A DNA stretch of 64,000 nt from positions 310,001 through 374,000 of the forward strand of contig NZ_MVDI01000002.1 of the NCBI RefSeq assembly GCF_002939305.1, given 5' to 3'. A program made the translations under genes and the position numbers. Within the stretch, counting starts at the first letter, position 1. Each line of letters opens with the position of its first letter. Positions 17,359-26,893 of the stretch are shown piece after piece. The notes beneath the pieces are model-generated. The model saw nothing but the letters and a program-made list of their open reading frames with translations, did no database searches and was not told the origin of the DNA. This stretch comes from Chroococcidiopsis sp. TS-821 (GTDB taxonomy: Bacteria; Cyanobacteriota; Cyanobacteriia; Cyanobacteriales; Chroococcidiopsidaceae).

Positions 17359-18636
17359 ATGGAAAAGCCGAACATCGATACAAGCAAACCCGCCATTGAG
17401 AGGGGCAACATGCCGCTTGTCGGGAAGCTCAAATTTTATTTCAAGAACCCTATTGTCGATGGCTACTTCTCCTACGTTCTTGCTTTTGGCGCGCGCGGCG
17501 GGGCCGATGTCGGTGAGGCATTTTTCGCTGCATCCCGCATTAGGCAGTACGACACCGAATCGTGGGTTCGCGAGTTCACATCGCTGGCGAAACGGGTAGC
17601 AGAACAGGCGGAACAAGCGCAAGCAGTTGGACATTACATCACAGCCCGTGAGACATTCCTCCGCGCCAGCTACCTCAATCGCGCTGCACTCATGTCCCTA
17701 AGTCCAAACAAGGAGCCCGATCGCTATCTGGAAATCTGTGAGCGTGTTCGCTCACATTTCAACATGGCTGCTGCCCTGTTTGATACGCCGATTGAGCCAG
17801 TGAGCATACCCTTTCGCAACCATATACTGCGGGGCTACTTTATCAAGACGGATACCTCTTCTGAACCACGCCCAACCTTGATCAATGCTGGTGGCGGGGA
17901 ATCATTTGCCGAGGATATGTGTTTGCTTTTCGGCATTGGCGATGCCTCGCGTGGCTATAACCACTTAACTGTCGATATGCCGGGGCAGGGTAGCACATTC
18001 ATCGAGGGTATGAAGATGACACCGCAAGCAGAAGAGCCGCTGGGGGCGATCGTAGACTACGCGCTCAGCCGGAATGATGTTGATCCTGACCGGCTGGCCA
18101 TGTTTGGACCGAGTTTTGGCGGGTACGCGGTGCCGCGTGCAGCAGTGCATGATAAGAGGATCAAGGCGATCGTGGTCAACAGTCTGATCCTGAACCTGTA
18201 CGACTACTTGGTTCAGGCAAAGGAACTGCTCATCCTTGCGCGACTGGAACGGATGCCAGGCTTCAAGCTGTTTACCCGCCTCACTGGCTCGTGGCTTGCT
18301 GGTCTGTACAACATAATGGATATCTGGAAATACAAGTGGGGTGTTTCGACAATGGCCGAGTGGCTGGAGGCGTGCAAAGAGTATGTGGTCGATCCGTCGG
18401 AAATCACTTGCCCGACGCTGCTGCTTATCGGAGAGGATGAGTATGCCTATCCCAACTCGCAGCACTTCCAGCACGAGGCACTCGCAAAGATACAAAACCC
18501 TATCAAGAACCTGGCGATCGGTCGGACAGATATGGGGGCAGGCGGCAAAAACATGCTACCAAACCTGACGGCGATCCGTCATACAACGTTTGACTGGCTT
18601 GATGAGGTGTTCGCGGCAAAGAGAGATTTGGCGTAA
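17359..18636 (+). CDS. Alpha/beta hydrolase (FrsA/DUF1100-like esterase), probably acquired
   Basis: 425 residues. The N-terminal helical part (about 1-150) is followed by a core alpha/beta-hydrolase domain. The nucleophile elbow reads MFGPSFGGYA near residue 252. The preceding strand (NHLTVDMPGQGSTF) carries the oxyanion region, and CPTLLLIGEDEYAYPNSQH near 350 supplies the acid. The architecture resembles 2,6-dihydropseudooxynicotine-hydrolase/FrsA-type enzymes. An SD-like AGGGAG precedes the ATG. The gene is visibly richer in G/C at third positions than its neighbours and has no GCGATCGC site, so lateral acquisition is likely. Confidence 0.85.
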   Translation: MEKPNIDTSKPAIERGNMPLVGKLKFYFKNPIVDGYFSYVLAFGARGGADVGEAFFAASRIRQYDTESWVREFTSLAKRVAEQAEQAQAVGHYITARETFLRASYLNRAALMSLSPNKEPDRYLEICERVRSHFNMAAALFDTPIEPVSIPFRNHILRGYFIKTDTSSEPRPTLINAGGGESFAEDMCLLFGIGDASRGYNHLTVDMPGQGSTFIEGMKMTPQAEEPLGAIVDYALSRNDVDPDRLAMFGPSFGGYAVPRAAVHDKRIKAIVVNSLILNLYDYLVQAKELLILARLERMPGFKLFTRLTGSWLAGLYNIMDIWKYKWGVSTMAEWLEACKEYVVDPSEITCPTLLLIGEDEYAYPNSQHFQHEALAKIQNPIKNLAIGRTDMGAGGKNMLPNLTAIRHTTFDWLDEVFAAKRDLA

Positions 18637-18676
18637 TGAGGTTTCCTGTTTACGTGAGCTACAGGTAGGGGCGGTC

Positions 18677-18805
18677 ATGTACTCAAGCACCGCCACGGGG
18701 ACACGCATCATCGAGATTCAAGAGGCACTAGGCAAAGTGATTAGGCATGAGTTTCAATTTGGTTTGCAGCCAGCATTCCAACACTTCATGGCAGCGGAAG
18801 GATGA
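18677..18805 (+). pseudogene. Short gene fragment of unknown family
   Basis: A 42-residue frame starts MYSSTATGTRIIEIQEALGK and continues in a protein-like composition to TGA at 18805. Its codon use still resembles the foreign hydrolase just upstream. I cannot assign a family. It is probably the tail end of the same acquired segment. Confidence 0.3.
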
Positions 18806-18830
18806 AAGCTGCGTTTTGCCACTACAGCAG

Positions 18831-19189
18831 CTTGATTATTGTATTATTATTGCAACTGGAGGCTGGTATAAGTCTGCAATATTTAAACTGCAAAAAGTTG
18901 GTATAGATATTACTAATATTCCTTTAGCCTCAGCCAATGACTGTTTTTCAAGAGAAGACACCATAGAAACAGTCATTTTAAAATCGAAAAATGGTATGAA
19001 GTAAAGAATTTCCAAAAAACTGTATTTCTTGGTGATGGAACTTGGGATGTAAAAGCGGCAGCTAATATAAAGCTTCCCTTTATTGGTCTTGATACTTTAT
19101 TCAACAAAAATGTTCAATATGCAATTGAAAATTTTAGCAATTACAAAAAACTTCAGCAATTATTGATAGATGCAAAATCAATAAAGTGA
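18831..19189 (+). pseudogene. HAD-superfamily hydrolase remnant (frameshifted)
   Basis: The first piece reads IIIATGGWYKSAIFKLQK, then IPLASANDCFSREDTIETVI, which is the middle of a HAD phosphatase. Near 18985 the frame shifts and the continuation reads WYEVKNF, then VFLGDGTWDVKAAANI (HAD motif IV, GDGxxD) and LPFIGLD up to TGA 19187-19189. The N-terminal motif I (DxDxT) is missing. Both truncation and frameshift mark it as dead. Confidence 0.75.
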
Positions 19190-19580
19190 TTTTTTGTAAA
19201 TACATTCATAAACATTAATTACTGTTGACTACCTAGATAAATAGTTGTGAGAGGAGTTTGTTAAGAACATAATACCTGAGCATTGAAGTTTTATTGATTA
19301 AACGAAGAGTAATTAAATCAAAAAGAGTGAAGTCTTGAAGTGCTACTTCTCCTTGCTACCAATACAAGTCATTCTATAGCAAATACTTGAGCTTCTATAT
19401 GGTCTAAGCAATCATGAAAAACTATTACAAAAGATTAATAGCTTATATCAAAGTAAATAAAGTTTCAAAGTAACTCTGATAATAGTAAACATAGCTTCTA
19501 GATTTGGGAAGCAAATCATAAACCTCAAGTTTAATAAACGTGAAGCATGTCTTTATATCTAACAATTAAAAGGGTCAAAA
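19190..19580. other. 391-bp intergenic region upstream of the RTX gene
   Basis: Very AT-rich. No gene or clear hairpin is seen. It should contain the RTX promoter. Confidence 0.5.
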
Positions 19581-21302
19581 ATGGCAATTATATATGGTAC
19601 ACCTGGAAATGATACTTTAACAGGAACAGCGTTTGCTGATTCGATATTTGGGTTGGCTGGCAACGATATTTTACGTGGGTTGGCAGGCAGAGATAGGCTT
19701 GAAGGTGGAAGTGGTAACGATACACTCAAGGGTGGAGTTGGCATCGATACGCTAGTGGGAGGAACTGGCAGCGATCGCTATATTGTTGACAACACAGGTG
19801 ACATAGTTATAGAGGCGGCGAAGGCAGGAATAGATACGGTTGTGTCTTCAGTTAGCTACGTGTTGGGTAGTCATTTAGAGAATCTAACGCTAACAGGTAG
19901 CAGTGCGATTAATGGTACAGGAAACAACTTGAACAACTCCATCACAGGCAATAATGCTAATAATACTTTGCGTGGGGGAGCAGGAAATGACACCTTAATG
20001 GGAGGAGCAGTTAACAACAGTGGCAATGATACTCTTTATGGTGGCGATGGCAATGACGTTTTGTACTCGAAGAATTTCCTAAGCGGTAGTTCCCGTATCG
20101 GTGCAGATGTACTATACGGAGGCAATGGCAACGACACGCTACATGGAGGCAATGGAGCAAAAAATACTCTAAATGGGGGTAGTGGCAATGATACGTATAT
20201 TGTGTTTTCCACTGCTGATGTCATAATTGAAGCTGCTAACGCAGGTACAGATACCGTTGTGTCTTCTGTCAGTTATACGCTCGGCAATAATCTAGAAAAC
20301 TTAACCCTCACGGGTAACAAAAATATTAATGGCACAGGCAACTCGCTAAATAACTACATCGCTGGCAACTTTGGTAGCGATATCCTCTATGGTGGAGACG
20401 GCAACGACACCTTAGTTGCTGGTATTGGTAATTCTGATGAGGATCCCGCTGGCATTGGTATTTTCTATAGCTACTCGGGCAACAATTACCTCAACGGTGG
20501 TGATGGCAACGATGTGCTAAAAGGTGGGGTTGGTAATGACACTTTATTTGGCAGAAACGGTAACGATAACTTAGATGCTGGTCTTTTTACAGACGTTGGC
20601 TGGGGTTATGTTAGCGATGAATCAGGCAACGATTACCTCGATGGAGGGGCTGGCAACGATACGCTAAAAGGCGGTGTTGGTAATGACACTCTGTTGGGTG
20701 GCGCTGGATCTGATTTGTTGATTTCAGTGGTTGGCAGAGGAGCCAATCCTTACGCCAGCGTAGAATATTCTGGTAATGACTACCTCGATGGTGGGGCGGG
20801 TAACGATACTTTACAGGGCGGAGCCGGTAGCGATACTCTGATTGGCGGTGACGGATTCGACTCGCTGGTTGCTGGTGTCGGGAAGCGATCGGAGTATTCC
20901 TACTCTGGAGAATGGGTGACAACTTTCTTTTCTGGTAGCAATTACCTCGATGGTGGGGCTGGTAACGATACGCTAGTTGGGTCGCTCAATAGCGATACTC
21001 TGATAGGTGGAAGTGATGATGACCGTTTAACAGGTAAAGGTGGCAACGACGTGCTTGCTGGTGGCACAGGTGCTGATACTTTTATATTTTTGTCTCCGTC
21101 AGAAGGACTGGATACAATTACAGATTTCTCTGTTGGGCAGGGAGATAAAATAGAAGTCTCGGCTGCGGGGTTTGGAATTACTGTAGGCGATACGAGTAAG
21201 TTCTCTTTTAGTAACAATACGTTGTTCTTTGATACAACAGCTTTAGTAACCCTCCAATCAAATTCAGGGTTTAGCCCTAGTACTGATATCGAGGTTGTTT
21301 AG
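19581..21302 (+). CDS. RTX calcium-binding protein (hemolysin-type repeats)
   Basis: 573 residues built almost wholly of glycine-aspartate nonapeptide repeats (GGxGNDxLx), in about eight blocks. They fold into Ca2+-loaded parallel beta-rolls. Two copies of a DRYIVDNTGD/DTVVSSVSYxLG linker with ENLTLTG (about 70-115 and 210-255) separate the blocks. The C-terminus (DTFIFLSPSEGLDTITDFSVGQGDKIEV) is the usual cap carrying the type I secretion signal. There is no N-terminal signal peptide, as expected for T1SS export. No secretion genes are adjacent, and no enzymatic domain is visible, so a surface or matrix role is likely. Confidence 0.92.
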   Translation: MAIIYGTPGNDTLTGTAFADSIFGLAGNDILRGLAGRDRLEGGSGNDTLKGGVGIDTLVGGTGSDRYIVDNTGDIVIEAAKAGIDTVVSSVSYVLGSHLENLTLTGSSAINGTGNNLNNSITGNNANNTLRGGAGNDTLMGGAVNNSGNDTLYGGDGNDVLYSKNFLSGSSRIGADVLYGGNGNDTLHGGNGAKNTLNGGSGNDTYIVFSTADVIIEAANAGTDTVVSSVSYTLGNNLENLTLTGNKNINGTGNSLNNYIAGNFGSDILYGGDGNDTLVAGIGNSDEDPAGIGIFYSYSGNNYLNGGDGNDVLKGGVGNDTLFGRNGNDNLDAGLFTDVGWGYVSDESGNDYLDGGAGNDTLKGGVGNDTLLGGAGSDLLISVVGRGANPYASVEYSGNDYLDGGAGNDTLQGGAGSDTLIGGDGFDSLVAGVGKRSEYSYSGEWVTTFFSGSNYLDGGAGNDTLVGSLNSDTLIGGSDDDRLTGKGGNDVLAGGTGADTFIFLSPSEGLDTITDFSVGQGDKIEVSAAGFGITVGDTSKFSFSNNTLFFDTTALVTLQSNSGFSPSTDIEVV

Positions 21303-21851
21303 ACATTACGCCTAAAACGCTGTTATCAAGAAAAAATTCTTGCTGGCTAATTGTTCGTAGTTAGTAGAAGCATAAAAATCTTGTTTGTTACTGCTAAACT
21401 TAACAATTAGCCTTTTTCATACTGTATTATTAAATTCACGAATCGTTGTTTATTGGTGATGGAGTTTGAATTCTAAAAGTAGCTTCCCTAAAATTTCTTG
21501 AGCAATCACTACTTATTTTATATGCACAAAAAGGAGCTTTACGAGCAGTTCATTAATTAACTTAGTTAACAAGTATCATAAAGAAACAAAAACTACTCGG
21601 GAAAGTAAAACCGATTAAGTATATTTTTGTAGATAGCGAGTTTATCAGCAGAGTATTTATGTCGATTCTTTTTTAGCTATTCAATCATAAGTACTCGCTT
21701 TGTATCTGCAAATACAACAGAGTTAACGCAATAAGGTTACAAACTTTTCAATTACTTGTGTTAGTGACACCTTAACAGTGTAAACTTGCTGCAAACGCCT
21801 AACTTAACATAAGCAGCAAACGCCTAGCGGGTGTTTGTGGGGAAGGGTGCT
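21303..21851. other. 549-bp intergenic region with direct repeats near its end
   Basis: No gene is seen. The last 65 bases before the carrier gene contain the direct repeat GCAAACGCCTA at 21791-21801 and 21816-21826. Confidence 0.55.
21791..21826 (+). promoter_or_regulatory. Direct repeat GCAAACGCCTA x2, candidate operator
   Basis: Two identical 11-mers 25 bp apart centre to centre, with extended similarity (GCWGCAAACGCCTA), lie 26-61 bases before the start of the GltS-like gene. The spacing of about two and a half helical turns and the position fit a regulator or leader element. A role is inferred only. Confidence 0.4.
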
Positions 21852-23288
21852 ATGTTTCAACTTATAGATGTTTTTTTCGCCTTTATTACGATCGCGCTGT
21901 TAGTCTTAGTCGGGAGATTTGTGCGACAGCGCGTTAAATTGCTGCGAGATCTCTATTTACCCAGTTCGATTGTTGCAGGAGTGATTGCCTTACTATTAGG
22001 TCCACAAGCTTTAGGTGCGATCGTTTCCGCGGTTGCAGGACCAGAAGCACCCTTTGCTCAAGGTTTGTTTCCAGAGACTATGCGTACCGTGTGGTCGCAA
22101 TCACCCAGTGTTTTCATTAACGTCGTTTTCGCAACACTCTTTATCGGAGAATCGATTCCAAGTCCGCGCGATATTTGGCGCAAAGCTTCACCGCAAGTCG
22201 CCTTTGGACAAACGCTTGCTTGGGGACAATACGTAGTCGGACTACTGCTAGCTATACTGATCTTAACTCCAGTATTTGGTATGAGTCCGATCGCAGGAGC
22301 ATTAATCGAAGTCGCCTTTGAAGGCGGACACGGAACTTCAGCAGGAATGGCAGAAACTTTCAATAACTTAGGGTTTACTGTTGGACCTGATTTAGCCTTA
22401 GGTTTAGCTACGGTAGGTATTGTTTCTGGTATTGTTGCAGGGACAATGCTTGCAGACTGGGGGCGGAAAACCGGACGAATTCAAGTTGTCCGCAGCGAAG
22501 ATCCTGAAGCAGGAAGCTTTGATTCGCACGATCGCCCAACTGAAACTCAAACAATTCGCGTCGCCCGCGCCCGACTCATGCGCGATTTACTGATCGATCC
22601 GCTGTCGTTAAACTTGAGCTTTGTGGGACTAGCGATCGCGATCGGCTGGTTAATTTTACAAGCACTCATCTACGTTGAATCAATTACTTGGGGACGTGCA
22701 GGCGTCGAATTATTCTCTTATGTGCCATTATTTCCGATCGCACTCATTGGCGGGCTGATTGTTCAGCTACTTGTAGAACGTACAGGACGCAGTTACCTCA
22801 TTAGTCGTCCGTTAATCGAGCGCATTGGTGGAGTCGCTTTAGACGTGACAATTGTTACCGCACTCGCTTCAATTTCGCTAGCTGTCTTGGGTAGCAATAT
22901 TGGTCCATTTTTAATCTTATCAGTCGCTGGTATCGCGTGGAACGTGCTTGCCTTTATCTACCTTGGACCGCGTATCCTACCTACATTCTGGTTTGAGCGC
23001 GGTATTGGAGATTTAGGGCAATCAATGGGTGTCACGGCAACGGGCTTAGTCTTGCTGCGGATGGTCGATCCTGACAACCGTTCCGGTGCTTTTGAAAGTT
23101 TTGCCTACAAGCAGCTATTGTTTGAACCGATCGTTGGTGGTGGCTTATTTACTGCGGCTGCACCACTCTTAATCGCGCAGTTTGGTCCTGTTCCGGTGCT
23201 ACTGCTAACAACAGGAATCTTAGCGTTTTGGCTTGTGTTTGGGATGTACAACTTCAAGCAGATTACTAAACGCAGTCAAGTCGTGTGA
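21852..23288 (+). CDS. GltS-type sodium/glutamate symporter family protein
   Basis: 478 residues from ATG 21852, chosen for the GGAAGGG SD just upstream. About 10-12 membrane helices in two halves. The EGGHGTSAGM motif near residue 157 is the re-entrant loop signature of the GltS family, and a related GDLGQSMGVTATG segment near 385 is its counterpart in the second half. It imports a carboxylate or amino acid with Na+; glutamate is the archetype. It differs from classic GltS by a charged cytoplasmic loop (about 210-240). An AbgT-type carrier follows 113 bp downstream, then AtzG/AtzE, suggesting a shared substrate class. Confidence 0.85.
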   Translation: MFQLIDVFFAFITIALLVLVGRFVRQRVKLLRDLYLPSSIVAGVIALLLGPQALGAIVSAVAGPEAPFAQGLFPETMRTVWSQSPSVFINVVFATLFIGESIPSPRDIWRKASPQVAFGQTLAWGQYVVGLLLAILILTPVFGMSPIAGALIEVAFEGGHGTSAGMAETFNNLGFTVGPDLALGLATVGIVSGIVAGTMLADWGRKTGRIQVVRSEDPEAGSFDSHDRPTETQTIRVARARLMRDLLIDPLSLNLSFVGLAIAIGWLILQALIYVESITWGRAGVELFSYVPLFPIALIGGLIVQLLVERTGRSYLISRPLIERIGGVALDVTIVTALASISLAVLGSNIGPFLILSVAGIAWNVLAFIYLGPRILPTFWFERGIGDLGQSMGVTATGLVLLRMVDPDNRSGAFESFAYKQLLFEPIVGGGLFTAAAPLLIAQFGPVPVLLLTTGILAFWLVFGMYNFKQITKRSQVV

Positions 23289-23289
23289 A

Positions 23290-23383
23290 GGGGTAAGGGG
23301 TAATGGGTAATAGTGAAGATTTTACAATTACCAACCAACCAAAATGAGCGATCGCGGACATCACCAATTCCCAATTACCAAGT
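23290..23383. repeat. Heptad-type STRR (GGGTAAT) repeats
   Basis: GGGGTAAGGGGTAATGGGTA is followed at the far end by CCAATTCCCAATTACCAAG, its approximate complement. Such short tandem heptads are typical of cyanobacterial intergenic DNA. Similar tracts lie at 45531-45558 and near 15836 and 15885. Confidence 0.65.
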
Positions 23384-23401
23384 TAATCAAGGAAGGGGTT
23401 C

Positions 23402-24943
23402 ATGACACAAACAACTCCTCCAGAACAATCTAGCTCTCCTAAAAAATCAGGTTGGATTAGTAAGTCTCTGGCGTTTATTGAAGCAGTAGGTAATAAACTA
23501 CCCGATCCGCTGACGCTGTTTTTTATCTTTTGTCTAGCTGTGATTGCGATTAGTGCGATCGCTGCTGCTATGAACGTGAGTGTCGTTAATCCAGCTACTA
23601 ATGAAACCATCACCGCTGTTTCACTTTTGACACCTGATGGTATCCGCCGCATAGTTACCGAAGCCGTTACTAACTTTACAGAATTTCCACCCTTGGGAAC
23701 CGTGATTGTGGCAATGCTAGGTGTAGGAGTTGCGGAAGCTACAGGATTACTAGCAGCTTTACTGCGTCAGTTGGTACTCATTGCTCCTGCGAAGTTAATT
23801 GCGCCTACAGTTGTGTTTGCTGGGGTGATGTCTAACATTGCCTCAGATGCAGGTTATGTCGTCTTAGTACCATTAGGGGCGATCGTCTTTTTAGCATTTA
23901 AGCGTCATCCTCTAGCAGGTATGGCAGCGGCGTTTGCGGGTGTTTCTGGTGGTTTTAGTGCTAATTTACTTCTCAGCCCCTTAGATCCTCTCCTCGCCGG
24001 ATTATCGCAAAGTGCAGCACAACTAATCGACCCCAACTATGTCGTTAATGCAACAGCGAACTACTATTTCCTGGCATTTTCCACTTTGCTTGTGACGCTT
24101 GTTGGTTGGTACGTTACCGACAAAATTGTCGAACCGCGCCTCGATACCTATCAGGGAGAAGAAGAGACACCGATTGAAGAATTGAGTGCCAGCGAACGTA
24201 AAGGATTGCGTTGGGCGGGTTATGCTTTGCTTGCCTTTGTTGTCTTTGTTTTGGCATTGCTACTACCGCCGCAGGGTGTTTTACGCAGTCCTGAGGGCGA
24301 GATTATTCCTTCACCGTTTATTGATGGCATTGTGTTTTTGATTGCGATCGCTTTTCTCATTCCTGCGATCGCTTACGGTGCAGCAGCAGGTACAATTCGC
24401 AATGACAAAGACGTTGCCCAATCGATGGGTAATGCAATGAGTTCTTTAGGTTACTACATCGCGCTAGCTTTCATCGCTGCTCAATTTGTAGCGTATTTTA
24501 GTTGGAGTAATTTAGGATTAATTACCGCAGTTAACGGCGCTAATTTTTTGAGGGCTACAGGTGTTACTGGTTCGCCAATACTTTTGTTATTTGTTTTGTT
24601 AACTGTGGTTCTCAACTTATTTGTGGGTTCTGCTTCCGCAAAATGGGCTATCATGGCTCCTGTTTTTGTACCCATGTTAATGTTAGTTGGTTTTTCTCCA
24701 GAATTAACGCAAGCAGTATATAGAATTGGGGACTCTACAACGAACATTATTACTCCTTTAATGCCATATTTTCCTATCGTTGTCGCTTTCGGGCAAAAAT
24801 ATGATAAAAACTTGGGCATTGGTACATTAATTTCATTAATGTTGCCATATTCTGTCAGTTTTTTAATCAGCTGGACAATATTATTCTTTATTTGGTTATT
24901 CTTAGGTATTCCTCTAGGTCCTGGTGCGCCAATCCGAATTTAA
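23402..24943 (+). CDS. AbgT family transporter
   Basis: 513 residues with about 10-13 membrane helices. The N-terminus (about 20-45: FIEAVGNKLPDPLTLFFIF) matches the first helix of AbgT proteins. The conserved SNIASDAGYVVLVPLGA segment near 145-160 and SAKWAIMAPVFVP near 415 also fit. Family members import p-aminobenzoyl-glutamate or export antifolates. A good SD (GGAAGGGG) precedes the ATG. The position between a GltS-type carrier and an amidase pair suggests a glutamate-amide or related substrate (inference). Confidence 0.9.
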   Translation: MTQTTPPEQSSSPKKSGWISKSLAFIEAVGNKLPDPLTLFFIFCLAVIAISAIAAAMNVSVVNPATNETITAVSLLTPDGIRRIVTEAVTNFTEFPPLGTVIVAMLGVGVAEATGLLAALLRQLVLIAPAKLIAPTVVFAGVMSNIASDAGYVVLVPLGAIVFLAFKRHPLAGMAAAFAGVSGGFSANLLLSPLDPLLAGLSQSAAQLIDPNYVVNATANYYFLAFSTLLVTLVGWYVTDKIVEPRLDTYQGEEETPIEELSASERKGLRWAGYALLAFVVFVLALLLPPQGVLRSPEGEIIPSPFIDGIVFLIAIAFLIPAIAYGAAAGTIRNDKDVAQSMGNAMSSLGYYIALAFIAAQFVAYFSWSNLGLITAVNGANFLRATGVTGSPILLLFVLLTVVLNLFVGSASAKWAIMAPVFVPMLMLVGFSPELTQAVYRIGDSTTNIITPLMPYFPIVVAFGQKYDKNLGIGTLISLMLPYSVSFLISWTILFFIWLFLGIPLGPGAPIRI

Positions 24944-25343
24944 AGCTAATTCCTTTGAGGAAGCGGTAGATTTGTAAGTTGTACCCATCAGCAAGCTTTG
25001 TATAAATTCCTTCTAAATCAGGAAATAGTACTGCTTTGCCCGCGATAAGGCGCGCGTTTACTGCGATTAATGTTGCTAATGCACTCAAAAAATTCAGGGA
25101 CGGAGTTAATAGTAACTTCTTGCATTGATGGTTAAATTTAGAAGAACGTTATGCAGGTTTTGGAACGAACCGCATTGACATAGCGTTTTCGCAGGGTAGA
25201 CGCAAAGGCAGAGTTTTTAAAGTTCCTTTCAGTATCAGGTGTATGAATCTTGTAAATTATTTTCTCGCTTAATGTTACTTTGGTTGAATTATAAATGATA
25301 CTATTTTCCCACGCTCATTATTATGTAAGCTAGATTGTGCAAT
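24944..25343. other. 400-bp intergenic region
   Basis: A minus-strand frame (24888-25088) reads ARLIAGKAVLFPDL and could be a decayed gene, but it overlaps the AbgT end and is not assignable. Otherwise nothing beyond the likely promoter for the AtzG-like gene. Confidence 0.4.
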
Positions 25344-25526
25344 ATGGAAAAATTTGATGCCGCAGAGTATGTCGATCGCATAGCTGCAATTCTCGACTTA
25401 GAAATTCATCCAGAATATCGCGAAAATGTCATCGCCAATTTTGAGCGCATATACGCGATCGCGCAACTTGTGAATGAATTTACGCTACCAGAAACTGTTG
25501 AAGCATTACCAACGTTTGAGCCATGA
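25344..25526 (+). CDS. AtzG-like small subunit (DUF4089)
   Basis: 60 residues from ATG 25344 (the TTG nine bases upstream is less likely). All-helical, GatC-like: MEKFDAAEYVDRIAAILDLEI, then HPEYRENVIANFERIYAIA and ETVEALPTFEP with the conserved C-terminal PxFEP. In characterised systems AtzG forms an obligate complex with the amidase AtzE, as GatC does with GatA. The stop overlaps the next start by ATGA. Confidence 0.88.
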   Translation: MEKFDAAEYVDRIAAILDLEIHPEYRENVIANFERIYAIAQLVNEFTLPETVEALPTFEP

Positions 25527-26893
25527 ACGATGCTGTCTCGATCGCTGCTGCTGTCGGTGAAGGTAAAATAAGCGCTGTCGAAGTGACACAAAATGCACTC
25601 CAGCGCATTGCACAACGCCAAGAACTTAATTGTTTTACGGCAATTACTGCGGAATCTGCATTGCACGATGCAAAACGAATTGATGATGCGATCGCCCTAG
25701 GAAATCACCCAGGTTCGCTTGCGGGAGTTCCTTTCGCTGTCAAAAATTTATACGATGTTGCCGGAATTACAACGCTTGCAGGGGCAAAAATTAACGCAGA
25801 AAACCCACCAGCGACGCGCGACGCGACACTGATTGCGAAATTAAAACAAGCAGGCGCAATACTCGTCGGTACGTTAAATATGGATGAGTACGCCTATGGT
25901 TTTGTCACAGAAAATGCCCATTACGGCGCGACGCACAATCCCCACGACTTCAATCGCGTTGCAGGCGGTTCCTCTGGTGGTTCCGCAGCAGCGGTAGCGG
26001 CGAATTTAGTCCCCATAACGCTTGGTACAGATACAAATGGCTCAATTCGCGTTCCGGCGGCTTTTTGTGGCATATTCGGCTTAAAACCAACATATGGTAG
26101 GTTATCTCGCGCGGGGGTGGTATTGTTTTCAAGTAGTTTAGATCATACTGGACCATTTGCCCGTTCAGTGCGCGATATAGCAACCGTATTTGATGTATTG
26201 CAAGGACACGACGATCGCGATCCGGTATGTACGCGAAGATCGCCCGAATTGTGTTTACCGCAACTCGATCGAGGTATTGAGAATTTACGAATTGCTGTTG
26301 CAGGTGATTACTTTACCAAAGGCGCTGAACCAGAAGCGCTCGCCGCAGTTGCACAAGTTGCGCAAGCGTTGGATGTTACTGAATATATCACGATCCCTGA
26401 AGCACACCGCGCCCGTGCTGCCGCATTTATTATGACTTCGTGTGAGGGTGCAAATCTGCATATGGAGAAGTTGCGATCGCGTCCCCAAGATTTTGATTTC
26501 GCAACGCGCGATCGCTTTTTAGCTGGGGCGTTGATTCCGAGTTCTTGGTACATTCAAGCGCAACGTTTTCGGAGGTGGTTTCGCGATCGAGTTCGTGAAA
26601 TTTTCCAGAGTGTAGACATCATTCTTGCGCCGACAACACCATGTGTTGCACCTTTCATCGGGCAAAAAACAATGATTTTAGATGGTGAAGAAATTTTAAT
26701 TCGTCCGCATTTAGGACTTTTCACCCAACCACTATCCTTTATCGGTTTACCCGTTTTATCTATTCCAATTCACCGCCCTGGTTCTTTACCTTTAGGCGTA
26801 CAATTAATCGCTGCACCTTACAATGAAGCAATGATTCTACGTGTTGCGGCTACATTAGAAGCAAATGGCATCGTTTCCACTTATACTTCTTGA
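25523..26893 (+). CDS. AtzE family amidohydrolase (amidase signature enzyme)
   Basis: 456 residues, amidase-signature fold. The catalytic Lys is K74 in FAVKNLYDV, the Ser pair lies in GGSSGGS (about 150-151) and the nucleophile is S174 in TDTNGSIRVP. The Asn in place of the more usual Gly (TDTGGS) agrees with AtzE proteins. AtzE hydrolyses 1-carboxybiuret in cyanuric acid degradation, but many homologues lie outside that pathway. No AtzD, AtzH or AtzF is in the window. The gene is translationally coupled to the AtzG-like subunit. Its end overlaps a convergent GNAT gene by 13 bp. Confidence 0.9.
   Translation: MNDAVSIAAAVGEGKISAVEVTQNALQRIAQRQELNCFTAITAESALHDAKRIDDAIALGNHPGSLAGVPFAVKNLYDVAGITTLAGAKINAENPPATRDATLIAKLKQAGAILVGTLNMDEYAYGFVTENAHYGATHNPHDFNRVAGGSSGGSAAAVAANLVPITLGTDTNGSIRVPAAFCGIFGLKPTYGRLSRAGVVLFSSSLDHTGPFARSVRDIATVFDVLQGHDDRDPVCTRRSPELCLPQLDRGIENLRIAVAGDYFTKGAEPEALAAVAQVAQALDVTEYITIPEAHRARAAAFIMTSCEGANLHMEKLRSRPQDFDFATRDRFLAGALIPSSWYIQAQRFRRWFRDRVREIFQSVDIILAPTTPCVAPFIGQKTMILDGEEILIRPHLGLFTQPLSFIGLPVLSIPIHRPGSLPLGVQLIAAPYNEAMILRVAATLEANGIVSTYTS

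Noticed and set aside
24888-25088. 66-residue minus-strand frame overlapping the AbgT end
   Set aside because: It overlaps a clear gene and gives no firm family; at most a decayed remnant.
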